NCBI GenBank assembly: GCA_937888895.1
Contig: CALASV010000375.1
Location: forward strand, 1-13,651
Length of the DNA: 13,651 nt
Direction: 5' to 3'
From: an uncultured Clostridia bacterium
GTDB taxonomy: Bacteria; Bacillota; Clostridia; Lachnospirales; Lachnospiraceae
Part shown: in pieces, positions 6,041 to 12,960 of the stretch
Layout: every line of letters begins with the position of its first letter
How positions within the stretch are numbered: position 1 is the first letter of the stretch
The notes under the pieces: generated by a model
Told to the model about the DNA's origin: nothing
Seen by the model: only the letters and a program-made list of their open reading frames with translations
Databases searched by the model: none
Made by a program: the position numbers and the translations under genes

Positions 6041-8812
6041 ATGAAGAAAAAAATTAGGTTAGCAGAAAAAAAATATTGCTCTGGTTGTGCAAGTTGTATG
6101 AATATATGTCCAACAGGTGCAATAGAAATGCGAACTGATAAAGAAGGTTTTTTATATCCAAGAATATTAGAGGATAAATGTATTAGTTGTAAAAAATGTC
6201 AATTATCCTGTCCAGTATTAAAATCAGAGTTAGCAAATGATTTAAAAAAATCATTGTGTTATGCAGTTTGGGCTGTAGATGAAGTGAGAGATATTAGTTC
6301 AAGTGGTGGAATGTTTACTTTATTGGCAGAGCAAGTTTTGAATCATGGTGGAAGTGTATATGGTGCAGCATTTGATTTAGATTGGAATGTATTTCATAAG
6401 AGGATAGATAATTTAGAAGATTTGTCAGAATTAAGAGGTTCTAAATATGTGCAAAGTTCTATTGGATATGCGTATCAACAGGTAAAGGAAGATATTGAAA
6501 ATGGTAAAGAGGTATTATTTTCTGGAACACCTTGTCAAGTAGCAGGATTGTATAAATATCTTGGAAATAAAAGAGAAAAATTACTTACTGTAGATTTGTT
6601 GTGTCATGGAGTACCATCATCAAAGGTATTTAAGAAATATTTAAATGAATATTTTGGGAATAAAGAAATAGCAGATATTAAATTTCGTAATAAAACAAAA
6701 TTTAAGTGGTCATCTTCTATGCATATTCAATTTGCTGATGGTAGCTGTTATGATGAATCTTGTGGAAATGATACTTTTTATAAAAGTTTTTTACCATGCT
6801 TAGCACTTAGACCATCTTGTGAAAATTGTAGCTGGAGTGCTAATACAAGAGTTGGGGATATTACTATAGGAGATTTTTGGGGAATTGACCAATATAATAA
6901 AGAGTATGATGATACTAAGGGTACATCAGCAGTTTTAGTAAATACAGCATTAGGAGAAAAGTACTTTGACAATGCAAAAAAAAGAATGACATTAGTAAAA
7001 GAAATTCCAATAGAAAAATTACTATCAGGTAATCCTACTTTATTAAGACCATTTCCAGCACATATAGGTAGAAAACATTTTTTTAATGATATAGATGTAC
7101 TTCCTATAGATAAACTTGTAAATCATGCATTACATCATAAGTATGATGTAGGAATTGTAGGATTGTGGTATGGATTAAATTATGGTTCCATTTTAACTTA
7201 TTATGCATTGTATAAAGTGGTGAATCAATTAGGATATGATGCAATTTTTATGAATAAACCAGATTGTTTATGGAATGAAAAGTATAATGAACCTAAGTCT
7301 ATAGCAGTAAAATTTATTCGTTCTAAATGTAATGTGACAGGCAAAAAGGTATCAAAAGAAGATTGGTATAGTTTAAATAATAACTGTGATACATTTATGG
7401 TCGGTTCAGATGTCATTTGGAATTATGAAATTTGTGGAAAAGAAAGTGGACAATTCTTTTTCTTAGATTTTGTGAATAATGGTAAGAAAAAAATTGCCTA
7501 TGCTTCTTCATTTGGAAGTGGATATCATGCACCTGAAGATGTTAGGAGAAAAACAGGATATTATTTGCGAAAATTTGATGCAGTTTCTGTTAGAGAAACG
7601 GAAGCACAAGAATTATGTATGAATAAATTTGGTGTGAAAGCAGATAAAGTGTTAGATGCAGTATTTTTATGCGATATACAAGAATTTATAGATATTGCTA
7701 ATCAATCTAAAGTGCAGGAAAAATCAGAATTTATTGCAAGTTATATTTTAGGAGCAGAGAAAAGTAAAAGTGAATTAATTAAAAAGATAGCTTCTTTTTT
7801 TGGAATTCCATATAAAGTATTTGTTGACCCAAATGAACCACAAGAGGGGGAACGCTTATTAGAAATGGATTCTGTAAAATCTATAGAAGTTGAAGATTGG
7901 TTGTATTATATAAAAAATTGTAGGTTTTTTATAGCAGATTCATTTCATGGAGTATGTTTTTCAATTATTTTTAAAGTACCTTTTGTTTGCTATATTCGGA
8001 GAGATGAACCTTCAAAATGTAGATTTATAAATCTTTTACAATTATGTGGATTGGAAAAGCGACTTATTTATACAGATGAAGAAATACATAATAGATTAGA
8101 GGAGATTACTTCAGATATTGATTATGATGAAGTTTATCAAAAGTTACAACCATATGTAGACTATTCTAAGGCATGGTTACAGAAAGTTTTAGAAAAGAAT
8201 AAAGAAGATTATTATGATTTTGAAGAAAAAGTAGAAGAAGTTTTCTTAAATTTTATTGGTGAGATAGACTTGTTAAAGAAGCGTTTAGAAAGGGTAGAAG
8301 TAGAAAATCAAAGTTTAAGAAGAAAAATTCTTATATTGTCTCAAGAGTATGACCCGTATTTTGCAACTATTACTGATATTACTGAATACTTAAATAGGGT
8401 GATAGCTAGAAAACATGATGTAATAGTAGCTATTGCTATTAGAGATACGGCAGGTTTTTTTGTAGATGATGAAATTTACGAGAAGATGCGACAAATAGGA
8501 TTTATTAATGATTTGCGTGATAAGCATTGGTATGGATATGTTGGATTAAGTGGTAATAAATATATTGGAGAAAAATTAGAAAAATGTGGTGTAGCAGAAT
8601 ATCAAGATATAATAAAAAATAAAAATATTCAGTTAATTAGTAAATCTTATATGAATGGAGATATTGCACAAATTATTATTGATGGAGTAGATTATGCCAT
8701 AAATAAAAGAGGATTAAATATTGTATTGTTGTCAAAGCGAGATTTAAAAGTGATTGATTCTGTTTGTTTTGATACCCATACGAGAGAAAAAATATGTTAT
8801 AGGCAGGAATAA
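6041..8812 (+). CDS. Fused 2x[4Fe-4S] / FrhB-like / polysaccharide pyruvyltransferase / ILEI-like protein
   Basis: This 923-residue protein has five regions. Residues 1-60 hold two CxxCxxCxxxC clusters (C13/16/19/23 and C47/50/53/57). Residues ~70-345 resemble the coenzyme F420 hydrogenase/dehydrogenase beta subunit, with SSSGGMF (86-92), SGTPCQV (161-167), LLCHGVPS (186-193), further cysteines C253/C260/C263, and GDITIGDFWGI (272-282). Residues ~365-690 are a polysaccharide pyruvyltransferase (GLNYGSILTYYAL 378-390, FMVGSDVIW 452-460, SVRETEA 516-522, DSFHGV 633-638). A charged coiled coil covers ~725-770. Residues ~780-923 resemble the ILEI/FAM3 domain (KRGLNIVLL, FDTH). There is no signal peptide or membrane segment, so it is probably cytoplasmic. 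It may add pyruvate from phosphoenolpyruvate to the glycan. The redox partner reaction is unknown. gtrA starts two bases after its stop. Confidence 0.85.
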   Translation: MKKKIRLAEKKYCSGCASCMNICPTGAIEMRTDKEGFLYPRILEDKCISCKKCQLSCPVLKSELANDLKKSLCYAVWAVDEVRDISSSGGMFTLLAEQVLNHGGSVYGAAFDLDWNVFHKRIDNLEDLSELRGSKYVQSSIGYAYQQVKEDIENGKEVLFSGTPCQVAGLYKYLGNKREKLLTVDLLCHGVPSSKVFKKYLNEYFGNKEIADIKFRNKTKFKWSSSMHIQFADGSCYDESCGNDTFYKSFLPCLALRPSCENCSWSANTRVGDITIGDFWGIDQYNKEYDDTKGTSAVLVNTALGEKYFDNAKKRMTLVKEIPIEKLLSGNPTLLRPFPAHIGRKHFFNDIDVLPIDKLVNHALHHKYDVGIVGLWYGLNYGSILTYYALYKVVNQLGYDAIFMNKPDCLWNEKYNEPKSIAVKFIRSKCNVTGKKVSKEDWYSLNNNCDTFMVGSDVIWNYEICGKESGQFFFLDFVNNGKKKIAYASSFGSGYHAPEDVRRKTGYYLRKFDAVSVRETEAQELCMNKFGVKADKVLDAVFLCDIQEFIDIANQSKVQEKSEFIASYILGAEKSKSELIKKIASFFGIPYKVFVDPNEPQEGERLLEMDSVKSIEVEDWLYYIKNCRFFIADSFHGVCFSIIFKVPFVCYIRRDEPSKCRFINLLQLCGLEKRLIYTDEEIHNRLEEITSDIDYDEVYQKLQPYVDYSKAWLQKVLEKNKEDYYDFEEKVEEVFLNFIGEIDLLKKRLERVEVENQSLRRKILILSQEYDPYFATITDITEYLNRVIARKHDVIVAIAIRDTAGFFVDDEIYEKMRQIGFINDLRDKHWYGYVGLSGNKYIGEKLEKCGVAEYQDIIKNKNIQLISKSYMNGDIAQIIIDGVDYAINKRGLNIVLLSKRDLKVIDSVCFDTHTREKICYRQE

Positions 8813-8814
8813 AG

Positions 8815-9264
8815 ATGCAAAAAAATTTTTTAATATTACTAAAGAGATATAAAGAACAAGTATTATATTTAATTTTTGGAATATTGACTACTTTAGTCAA
8901 TTGGCTCACTTATTCTTTAGTAATGATAATGTTTCATGAAAGATTAGAAGTGGCTAATATTATGGCTTGGGTAGTAGCAATTTTGTTTGCTTATATTACA
9001 AATAGTAAATTTGTATTTGAAAGTAATAAGAATAATGTTAAAGAAAAGATAAAAGAATTTGTAATGTTCTTAGGAAGTAGAATTGCTACAGGAATTATAG
9101 AAATTGTAGGCGTTCCAATATTATATTATATAGGTATTAAACAAAGTATTTTAGGTGTAGATGGATTTGTGGCAAAAATAGTGATTAGTATAATTGTTAT
9201 TATATTAAATTACATTTTTAGTAAATTATTGGTATTTAATAATAAAAATAAAAAAGTACACTAA
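8815..9264 (+). CDS. gtrA: GtrA-family membrane protein (putative lipid-phosphate-sugar flippase)
   Basis: This 149-residue protein has four predicted membrane helices (about residues 16-38, 43-64, 78-105 and 116-142) and the GtrA pattern. GILTTLVNWLTYSL lies in helix 1, AWVVAILFAYITNSKFVFES around the second helix and loop, EFVMFLGSR before helix 3, and ILNYIFSKLLVF at the end. GtrA proteins are thought to flip polyprenyl-phosphate-linked monosaccharides across the membrane for extracytoplasmic glycosylation. It starts two bases after the preceding stop with a weak ribosome site, which suggests translational coupling. The two following genes supply a GtrB-like donor synthase and a GT-C acceptor transferase, so the trio forms a complete Gtr-type set. 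The flipping role is a family inference. Confidence 0.88.
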   Translation: MQKNFLILLKRYKEQVLYLIFGILTTLVNWLTYSLVMIMFHERLEVANIMAWVVAILFAYITNSKFVFESNKNNVKEKIKEFVMFLGSRIATGIIEIVGVPILYYIGIKQSILGVDGFVAKIVISIIVIILNYIFSKLLVFNNKNKKVH

Positions 9265-9279
9265 GAAAGGAATAGAAAG

Positions 9280-10002
9280 ATGGAAAAATTATATATTGTT
9301 ATTCCTGCATATAATGAGGAAGAAACTATAGAATCGGTTATTAATGATTGGTATCCTATTGTAGAAAAATATAATGGAAATGGAGAATCAAGATTAGTAA
9401 TTGTTGATGATGGAAGTAAAGATAATACATATAAAATTATGCAAGAATATGCTAAAAATCGACCATTATTTAAACCAATGACTAAGAAGAATGCAGGACA
9501 TGGTGCAACTGTTTTATTTGCGTATAATTATGCATTACAAGAGGGTGCAGATTATATTTTTCAGACAGATTCTGATGGACAAACATTACCAGAAGAATTT
9601 CATCAGTTTTGGAATATGAGAAAAAAATATGATATGGTAATTGGTCATCGAAATAAGAGAGAAGATGGATTTTCAAGAATTTTTGTAACAAAAATGTTAA
9701 AATTGGTATTAAAATTATGTTTTGGAGTAACTGTAACAGATGCAAATACGCCTTTTAGACTTATGAAAGGTAATATTCTTGCTGAAAATATAAAATTAGT
9801 TCCAGAAAATTTTAATTTGTCCAATGTTATTATTTCTGTAATATATGCAAAGAAAAAACTGCCAGTAAAATATATTCCAATTACATTTAGACCAAGACAG
9901 GGTGGTATTAATTCTATAAACATGAAGAAGATAATTAAAATTGGAAAACAGGCAGTAAAAGATTTTAGAAAAATTCAAAAAGTATTAAAAAAGAGTATAT
10001 AA
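9280..10002 (+). CDS. Polyprenyl-phosphate sugar synthase, DPM1/GtrB-like family 2 glycosyltransferase
   Basis: This 240-residue GT-A protein has VIPAYNEEETI (7-17), VDDGS (42-46), NAGHGATV (71-78), the DSDGQ metal site (97-101), GHRNKREDG (122-130), TDANTPFRLMK (153-163) and FRPRQGGINS (203-212). The family moves a sugar from a nucleotide donor to polyprenyl phosphate on the cytoplasmic face. Classical GtrB has two C-terminal membrane helices. This protein stops at a basic amphipathic tail (KKIIKIGKQAVKDFRKIQKVLKK), so it resembles the soluble, peripherally bound DPM1 type. AAGGAAT provides a good ribosome site before ATG. The sugar (glucose, mannose, galactose or other) cannot be read from sequence. 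It sits between the flippase-like and GT-C genes it would serve. Confidence 0.86.
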   Translation: MEKLYIVIPAYNEEETIESVINDWYPIVEKYNGNGESRLVIVDDGSKDNTYKIMQEYAKNRPLFKPMTKKNAGHGATVLFAYNYALQEGADYIFQTDSDGQTLPEEFHQFWNMRKKYDMVIGHRNKREDGFSRIFVTKMLKLVLKLCFGVTVTDANTPFRLMKGNILAENIKLVPENFNLSNVIISVIYAKKKLPVKYIPITFRPRQGGINSINMKKIIKIGKQAVKDFRKIQKVLKKSI

Positions 10003-10036
10003 TGAATAAGAAGATAGTATATAAAGGGGATTAAAA

Positions 10037-12448
10037 GTGAAAAAGATAGAGATTAATTTAGAGAAAATAATAAATATAATAATCTTGGGAATATTAGCGT
10101 TATTTTTCACTATGCAAAATGTAAATTTTCCGTGTAGTCAAAATTATACATATTCTGATTCTTCTGTATATCAGTATATTGGGAAATTGATAACGGAGGG
10201 GGAAATGCCTTATTTGGATGCATTTGACCATAAAGGACCTATTCTTTATTGTATTAATGCTATAGGATATTTGATTAATAAAGATTGGGGAATATGGTTT
10301 ATTGACTTTGTAGTAATGTTTTTCATTCTTTATTTTTCATGGAAAATAATAAAACAATTTTTGAATGATAAATTAGCAATTTTTATAGTTAGTGTTATCA
10401 TGAGTGGTATAACATGGAGTTACTGGATTGGAAATACACCAGAGTTTTATTCTTTGTTATTTTTAACAATTATTATAGACCGTTTGATGAAATTTTTTTT
10501 AGATAAGGAAGTAACAAAGATAGATATTAGTTTAGTTGGCGTTCTTACAAGCAGTATTTTTTTAATAAAACCTAATCTTATTATTCCTATTGTTGTAATT
10601 TGTTGTTTTATTATTTTTTATAGTTTATGTGAAAAAAATTATACTTTTGTATGGAGATGTATAGGATATTTTTGCATAGGTTTTTTTGGAGTATTACTTA
10701 TTGTTGTAGCGTGGTTATTACAAGGCAATGCATTTGAGGCTTTTATTGATAATTATTTTTTATTTAATATAAGTTATGCTGATTCTGATAGTACAGGATT
10801 AAAAATAATAGAAGCACTGATATTTTTTTCTTCACAAAAAATTGTTTTTGCAGCAATAGCAGGATTAGGATTATGTTTTTATAGAATAAAAGCAATATTA
10901 AAATATAAAAAACTTATCCTTGTTATGTTTTGTAGTGCGATAGTATCATTGTTACTCATCATTATGCCGGGACGGTCTTATGTACAATATTTTCTAATTT
11001 TATATCCATATTTATTATTTTTTGTGGCTATGGGCTTAAAAACTTTACAAACCAAAAGTGTGGGAATTGGGATTTGTTTATTGACAATGTTTATATTTGT
11101 ATTAGTACCAAATATGGAAACTACATTTTCAAAACAAAAATCATATTTAAGTGTAAGTTCTGTGAGAAAAGAAGTATTGGAGTATGTTATTAAAAATACA
11201 GAAGAAAATGATAAAATTGCAGTTTTTACACCTGATGATTGTGGAATTTATTTAGAAGCAAATCGAAAATCTGCAACTACATATCCATATGTTCAAGCTC
11301 TAATATTATCAGGAAAATATGGCGAAAAATATTTGGAAGAATATTACAAACAAATATTAGAAGAAATGCCAAAATTAATTATTTGTAGAAAATGGTCGGC
11401 TGATAAAAGTATGAAAGATTTATGGGGATTATACGAGAATGTATGGAGTAATGATACATTTATTGTATATAGATTAGTTAGTTTAGGAGATAATAACCTT
11501 CCAAAAGTAATAGAGAATGGAACGTATTTATTGTATGCAGGAAATCGTACATTGAAGTTATTGGAAACAGAAGACACTTTAACTACTTTAGAAGTCTTAG
11601 ATAAAGATAAGGTGTCTTTAGAAACAGATGTACAAATTATTACATATCAAGGAATAACAAAGATTTATTTTAAAGATTCTAGGAAATATCTTACATCAGA
11701 TAAGATTAATAATACTATTACGATTGAAAAGTCTACAGGACAAACTAATCAGGTATGGCAAATAAAATCATTAGAAGAGGGATATTTTGTTATTGTGGAT
11801 AATAATGGTAATGCACTAACATACGATTTTTTAGATGGAACAGTTTATTTACGCTCTTTTACAAATTCAATAAATCAAAAATGGAAGATATGTAAAAAAA
11901 GTAATGAAAATGAACGGTTCGTAATTGAAAATACGACAAACTATTTTATTGAAGAAAGTCTTTTAACAGCTGAAGAATATCAAAAAGTAAAAAAATTACA
12001 TTCAATAATAAATATTGATGAGTATTTAGAATTTTTAAAAAATTTGGATGGAATTTCTGTTTATTTTTCTGTAAAGGATATTCAAGGTTATGTACTTACA
12101 GAATCAACGATTAATAAATTAGAGCAACTTGGATTTGAACAAGCAAATATTTTACTTGAACATGAATATCATAATTTTGTTGGTATTTATAGTAATGGTA
12201 GAGTAATTTATGAGCATATTGGAGGTGATGAAAAATTTGAATATGAAAGAAAAGTAAAAAATTATGATGTATTAATTGAAAGTAGTACGCTTCATACAGG
12301 GAATTCTTCAAAAATTATTATAGAAGGTATAGATTATTCTGTGAAATATAGAGGAATTAATATTGTAGTTATGGATAACACTACAGGAAAAATTATGGAT
12401 GCAGTTACTTTTGATACACATCAGAAAGGAATTCCATGTGTAAGGTAG
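10037..12448 (+). CDS. GT-C membrane glycosyltransferase with ricin-like and ILEI/FAM3-like domains
   Basis: This 803-residue protein starts at GTG, fixed by AAGGGGA six bases upstream. Residues 1-360 carry about 10-11 membrane helices. The first outer loop contains YSDSSVYQYIG (D41, the likely catalytic acid position) and MPYLDAFDHKGPILY, both typical of bacterial GT-C/ArnT-like transferases that use polyprenyl-phosphate sugars. Residues ~375-485 form a soluble linker domain (VLEYVIKNTEENDKIAVF). Residues ~488-640 look like a ricin-type beta-trefoil with NQVWQI (571-576) and NQKWKI (613-618). Residues ~655-803 match the ILEI/FAM3-like domain also found at the end of the 6041-8812 product (YRGINIVVMD, AVTFDTH). 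If the helix count is odd, the soluble part faces outward. It would act as the GtrC-like step that attaches a side sugar to the exported polysaccharide, with two possible glycan-binding modules. Confidence 0.83.
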   Translation: MKKIEINLEKIINIIILGILALFFTMQNVNFPCSQNYTYSDSSVYQYIGKLITEGEMPYLDAFDHKGPILYCINAIGYLINKDWGIWFIDFVVMFFILYFSWKIIKQFLNDKLAIFIVSVIMSGITWSYWIGNTPEFYSLLFLTIIIDRLMKFFLDKEVTKIDISLVGVLTSSIFLIKPNLIIPIVVICCFIIFYSLCEKNYTFVWRCIGYFCIGFFGVLLIVVAWLLQGNAFEAFIDNYFLFNISYADSDSTGLKIIEALIFFSSQKIVFAAIAGLGLCFYRIKAILKYKKLILVMFCSAIVSLLLIIMPGRSYVQYFLILYPYLLFFVAMGLKTLQTKSVGIGICLLTMFIFVLVPNMETTFSKQKSYLSVSSVRKEVLEYVIKNTEENDKIAVFTPDDCGIYLEANRKSATTYPYVQALILSGKYGEKYLEEYYKQILEEMPKLIICRKWSADKSMKDLWGLYENVWSNDTFIVYRLVSLGDNNLPKVIENGTYLLYAGNRTLKLLETEDTLTTLEVLDKDKVSLETDVQIITYQGITKIYFKDSRKYLTSDKINNTITIEKSTGQTNQVWQIKSLEEGYFVIVDNNGNALTYDFLDGTVYLRSFTNSINQKWKICKKSNENERFVIENTTNYFIEESLLTAEEYQKVKKLHSIINIDEYLEFLKNLDGISVYFSVKDIQGYVLTESTINKLEQLGFEQANILLEHEYHNFVGIYSNGRVIYEHIGGDEKFEYERKVKNYDVLIESSTLHTGNSSKIIIEGIDYSVKYRGINIVVMDNTTGKIMDAVTFDTHQKGIPCVR

Positions 12449-12474
12449 TTAAAAAGTAAAAAGAAAGGAAGAAA

Positions 12475-12549
12475 AAAATAATAGAATTATTTTATAGCAA
12501 GAGACTTTAATTATTGTTGTTTTGATTGTAAAGTAAAACAATGTTTTTA
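12475..12549 (+). terminator. Possible weak AT-rich operon terminator(s)
   Basis: Two hairpins follow the last operon gene. One is a perfect 8-bp stem, AAAATAAT/ATTATTTT, with a 3-base loop (12475-12493). The other is TTGTTTT/AAAACAA (12517-12523 with 12535-12541), followed by TGTTTTTA. Both are A/T-only and thus weak, so read-through is plausible. A ribosome-site-like AAGAAAGGAAG (12460-12470) stands just before the first hairpin but no start codon or gene follows it. No other gene is visible between 12449 and 12683. Confidence 0.3.
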
Positions 12550-12589
12550 ATATTATATATAAGAATATATACGAAAATAATATAATTTA

Positions 12590-12618
12590 TTGCAAAAATA
12601 TCAAAATTATAATATAAT
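12590..12618 (+). promoter_or_regulatory. Promoter of the holin-like toxin mRNA
   Basis: TTGCAA (12590-12595) and a consensus TATAAT (12613-12618) are separated by exactly 17 bases, a sigma-A type promoter. Transcription would start near 12625 and give a leader of about 60 bases before the toxin ATG. The ten bases TATAATACGA (12613-12622) recur inverted at 12882-12891, in the opposing antisense promoter. Confidence 0.7.
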
Positions 12619-12670
12619 ACGACAAAGCAATTGTGTTACAGGGTGAGTTGACCTTCATTCTAAAAGGAAT

Positions 12671-12678
12671 GGAGGTGG
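12671..12678 (+). promoter_or_regulatory. Strong ribosome binding site of the toxin ORF
   Basis: GGAGGTGG lies five bases before ATG 12684. It decides that start over the in-frame ATG at 12669, which overlaps the site and has its purine tract (AAAAGGA) directly abutting it. Confidence 0.75.
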
Positions 12679-12683
12679 TGCAT

Positions 12684-12776
12684 ATGAAGCATAACAATTT
12701 CGATTTCAAAGATTTAATGAGTTTCGGAATGTTCCTTCTTGCATTACTTACATTTATTTTTATGTTTTGTAAGTAA
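12684..12776 (+). CDS. Holin-like hydrophobic toxin peptide (type I toxin-antitoxin)
   Basis: This is a 30-residue peptide: a short polar head (MKHNNFDFKDLM), one membrane helix (SFGMFLLALLTFIFMF) and a terminal CK. The S-F-G-M-F-x-x-A-L-L-T-F-I core is typical of the small holin-like toxins of Firmicutes (the Hol_Tox family, related in character to TxpA/BsrG-type peptides), which insert into the membrane when their antisense RNA is lost. Support comes from the strong GGAGGTGG site, the consensus promoter upstream, the terminator 14 bases after the stop, and a convergent antisense promoter beyond it. It is not obviously connected to polysaccharide synthesis. It may stabilise this accessory region or be a chromosomal remnant. 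Toxicity is inferred, not seen. Confidence 0.72.
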   Translation: MKHNNFDFKDLMSFGMFLLALLTFIFMFCK

Positions 12777-12790
12777 GCAATTTTTGACAT

Positions 12791-12836
12791 AGAAAAACCA
12801 CCCTTAAACTTTGACCGGTTCTGGGTGGTTTTTTCT
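12791..12836. terminator. Bidirectional intrinsic terminator shared by toxin mRNA and antisense RNA
   Basis: AGAAAAACCACCC (12791-12803) pairs with GGGTGGTTTTTTCT (12823-12836) around a 19-base loop. The stem is followed by T-runs on both strands, so it can stop transcription from either side. The loop carries TTGACC (12811-12816), which also occurs in the toxin leader at 12648-12653. Confidence 0.85.
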
Positions 12837-12879
12837 AACACACAACAGGTCAACCACTTTGTTGGCGGTTGCTTTTCTT
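12791..12879 (-). ncRNA. Putative antisense RNA antitoxin
   Basis: A minus-strand promoter (12886-12914) would start a transcript near 12879 that ends at the shared terminator, giving about 90 nucleotides. It overlaps the toxin mRNA through the terminator hairpin, as in convergent Fst or BsrG-type type I systems. Its terminator loop exposes GGTCAA, complementary to TTGACC in the toxin leader (12648-12653) and in the toxin mRNA's own terminator loop. No convincing protein is encoded by it. The RNA ends are inferred from promoter spacing and terminator position. Confidence 0.6.
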
Positions 12880-12880
12880 A

Positions 12881-12909
12881 TTCGTATTATATCATATCTT
12901 TTTTATAAT
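12881..12909 (+). promoter_or_regulatory. Possible glf promoter overlapping the antisense promoter
   Basis: A + strand TATAAT (12904-12909) lies about 50 bases before glf, but the hexamer 17 bases upstream (TTCGTA, 12881-12886) is poor. If used, it would overlap the opposing antisense promoter, so the two could not easily be occupied together. Confidence 0.3.
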
Positions 12910-12914
12910 GTAAA
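12886..12914 (-). promoter_or_regulatory. Promoter of the antisense RNA
   Basis: On the minus strand, TTTACA (complement of 12909-12914) and consensus TATAAT (complement of 12886-12891) are spaced by exactly 17 bases. This promoter is at least as good as the toxin's, as expected if the antitoxin RNA must be in excess. Confidence 0.72.
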
Positions 12915-12960
12915 ATGTTTTTTTTGAGAGTGAAAAATATAGATATAGAGAGGAAAGAAA

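Noticed and set aside
6066..6073. A8 run near the start of the pyruvyltransferase fusion, and a T8 run at 10493-10500 in the GT-C gene, as phase-variation tracts
   Set aside because: Runs of this length are expected in DNA this AT-rich, and both reading frames are intact. Nothing else suggests slippage control.
8883..8901. Perfect 8-bp inverted repeat ATTGACTA/TAGTCAAT within gtrA
   Set aside because: It falls in conserved helix-1 coding sequence, lacks a T-run, and is short enough to be chance.
12587..12853. 88-residue minus-strand open frame across the toxin region
   Set aside because: It reads through the terminator hairpin and antisense to the toxin peptide, and has no family signature. 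The non-coding RNA reading explains the promoter and terminator better.
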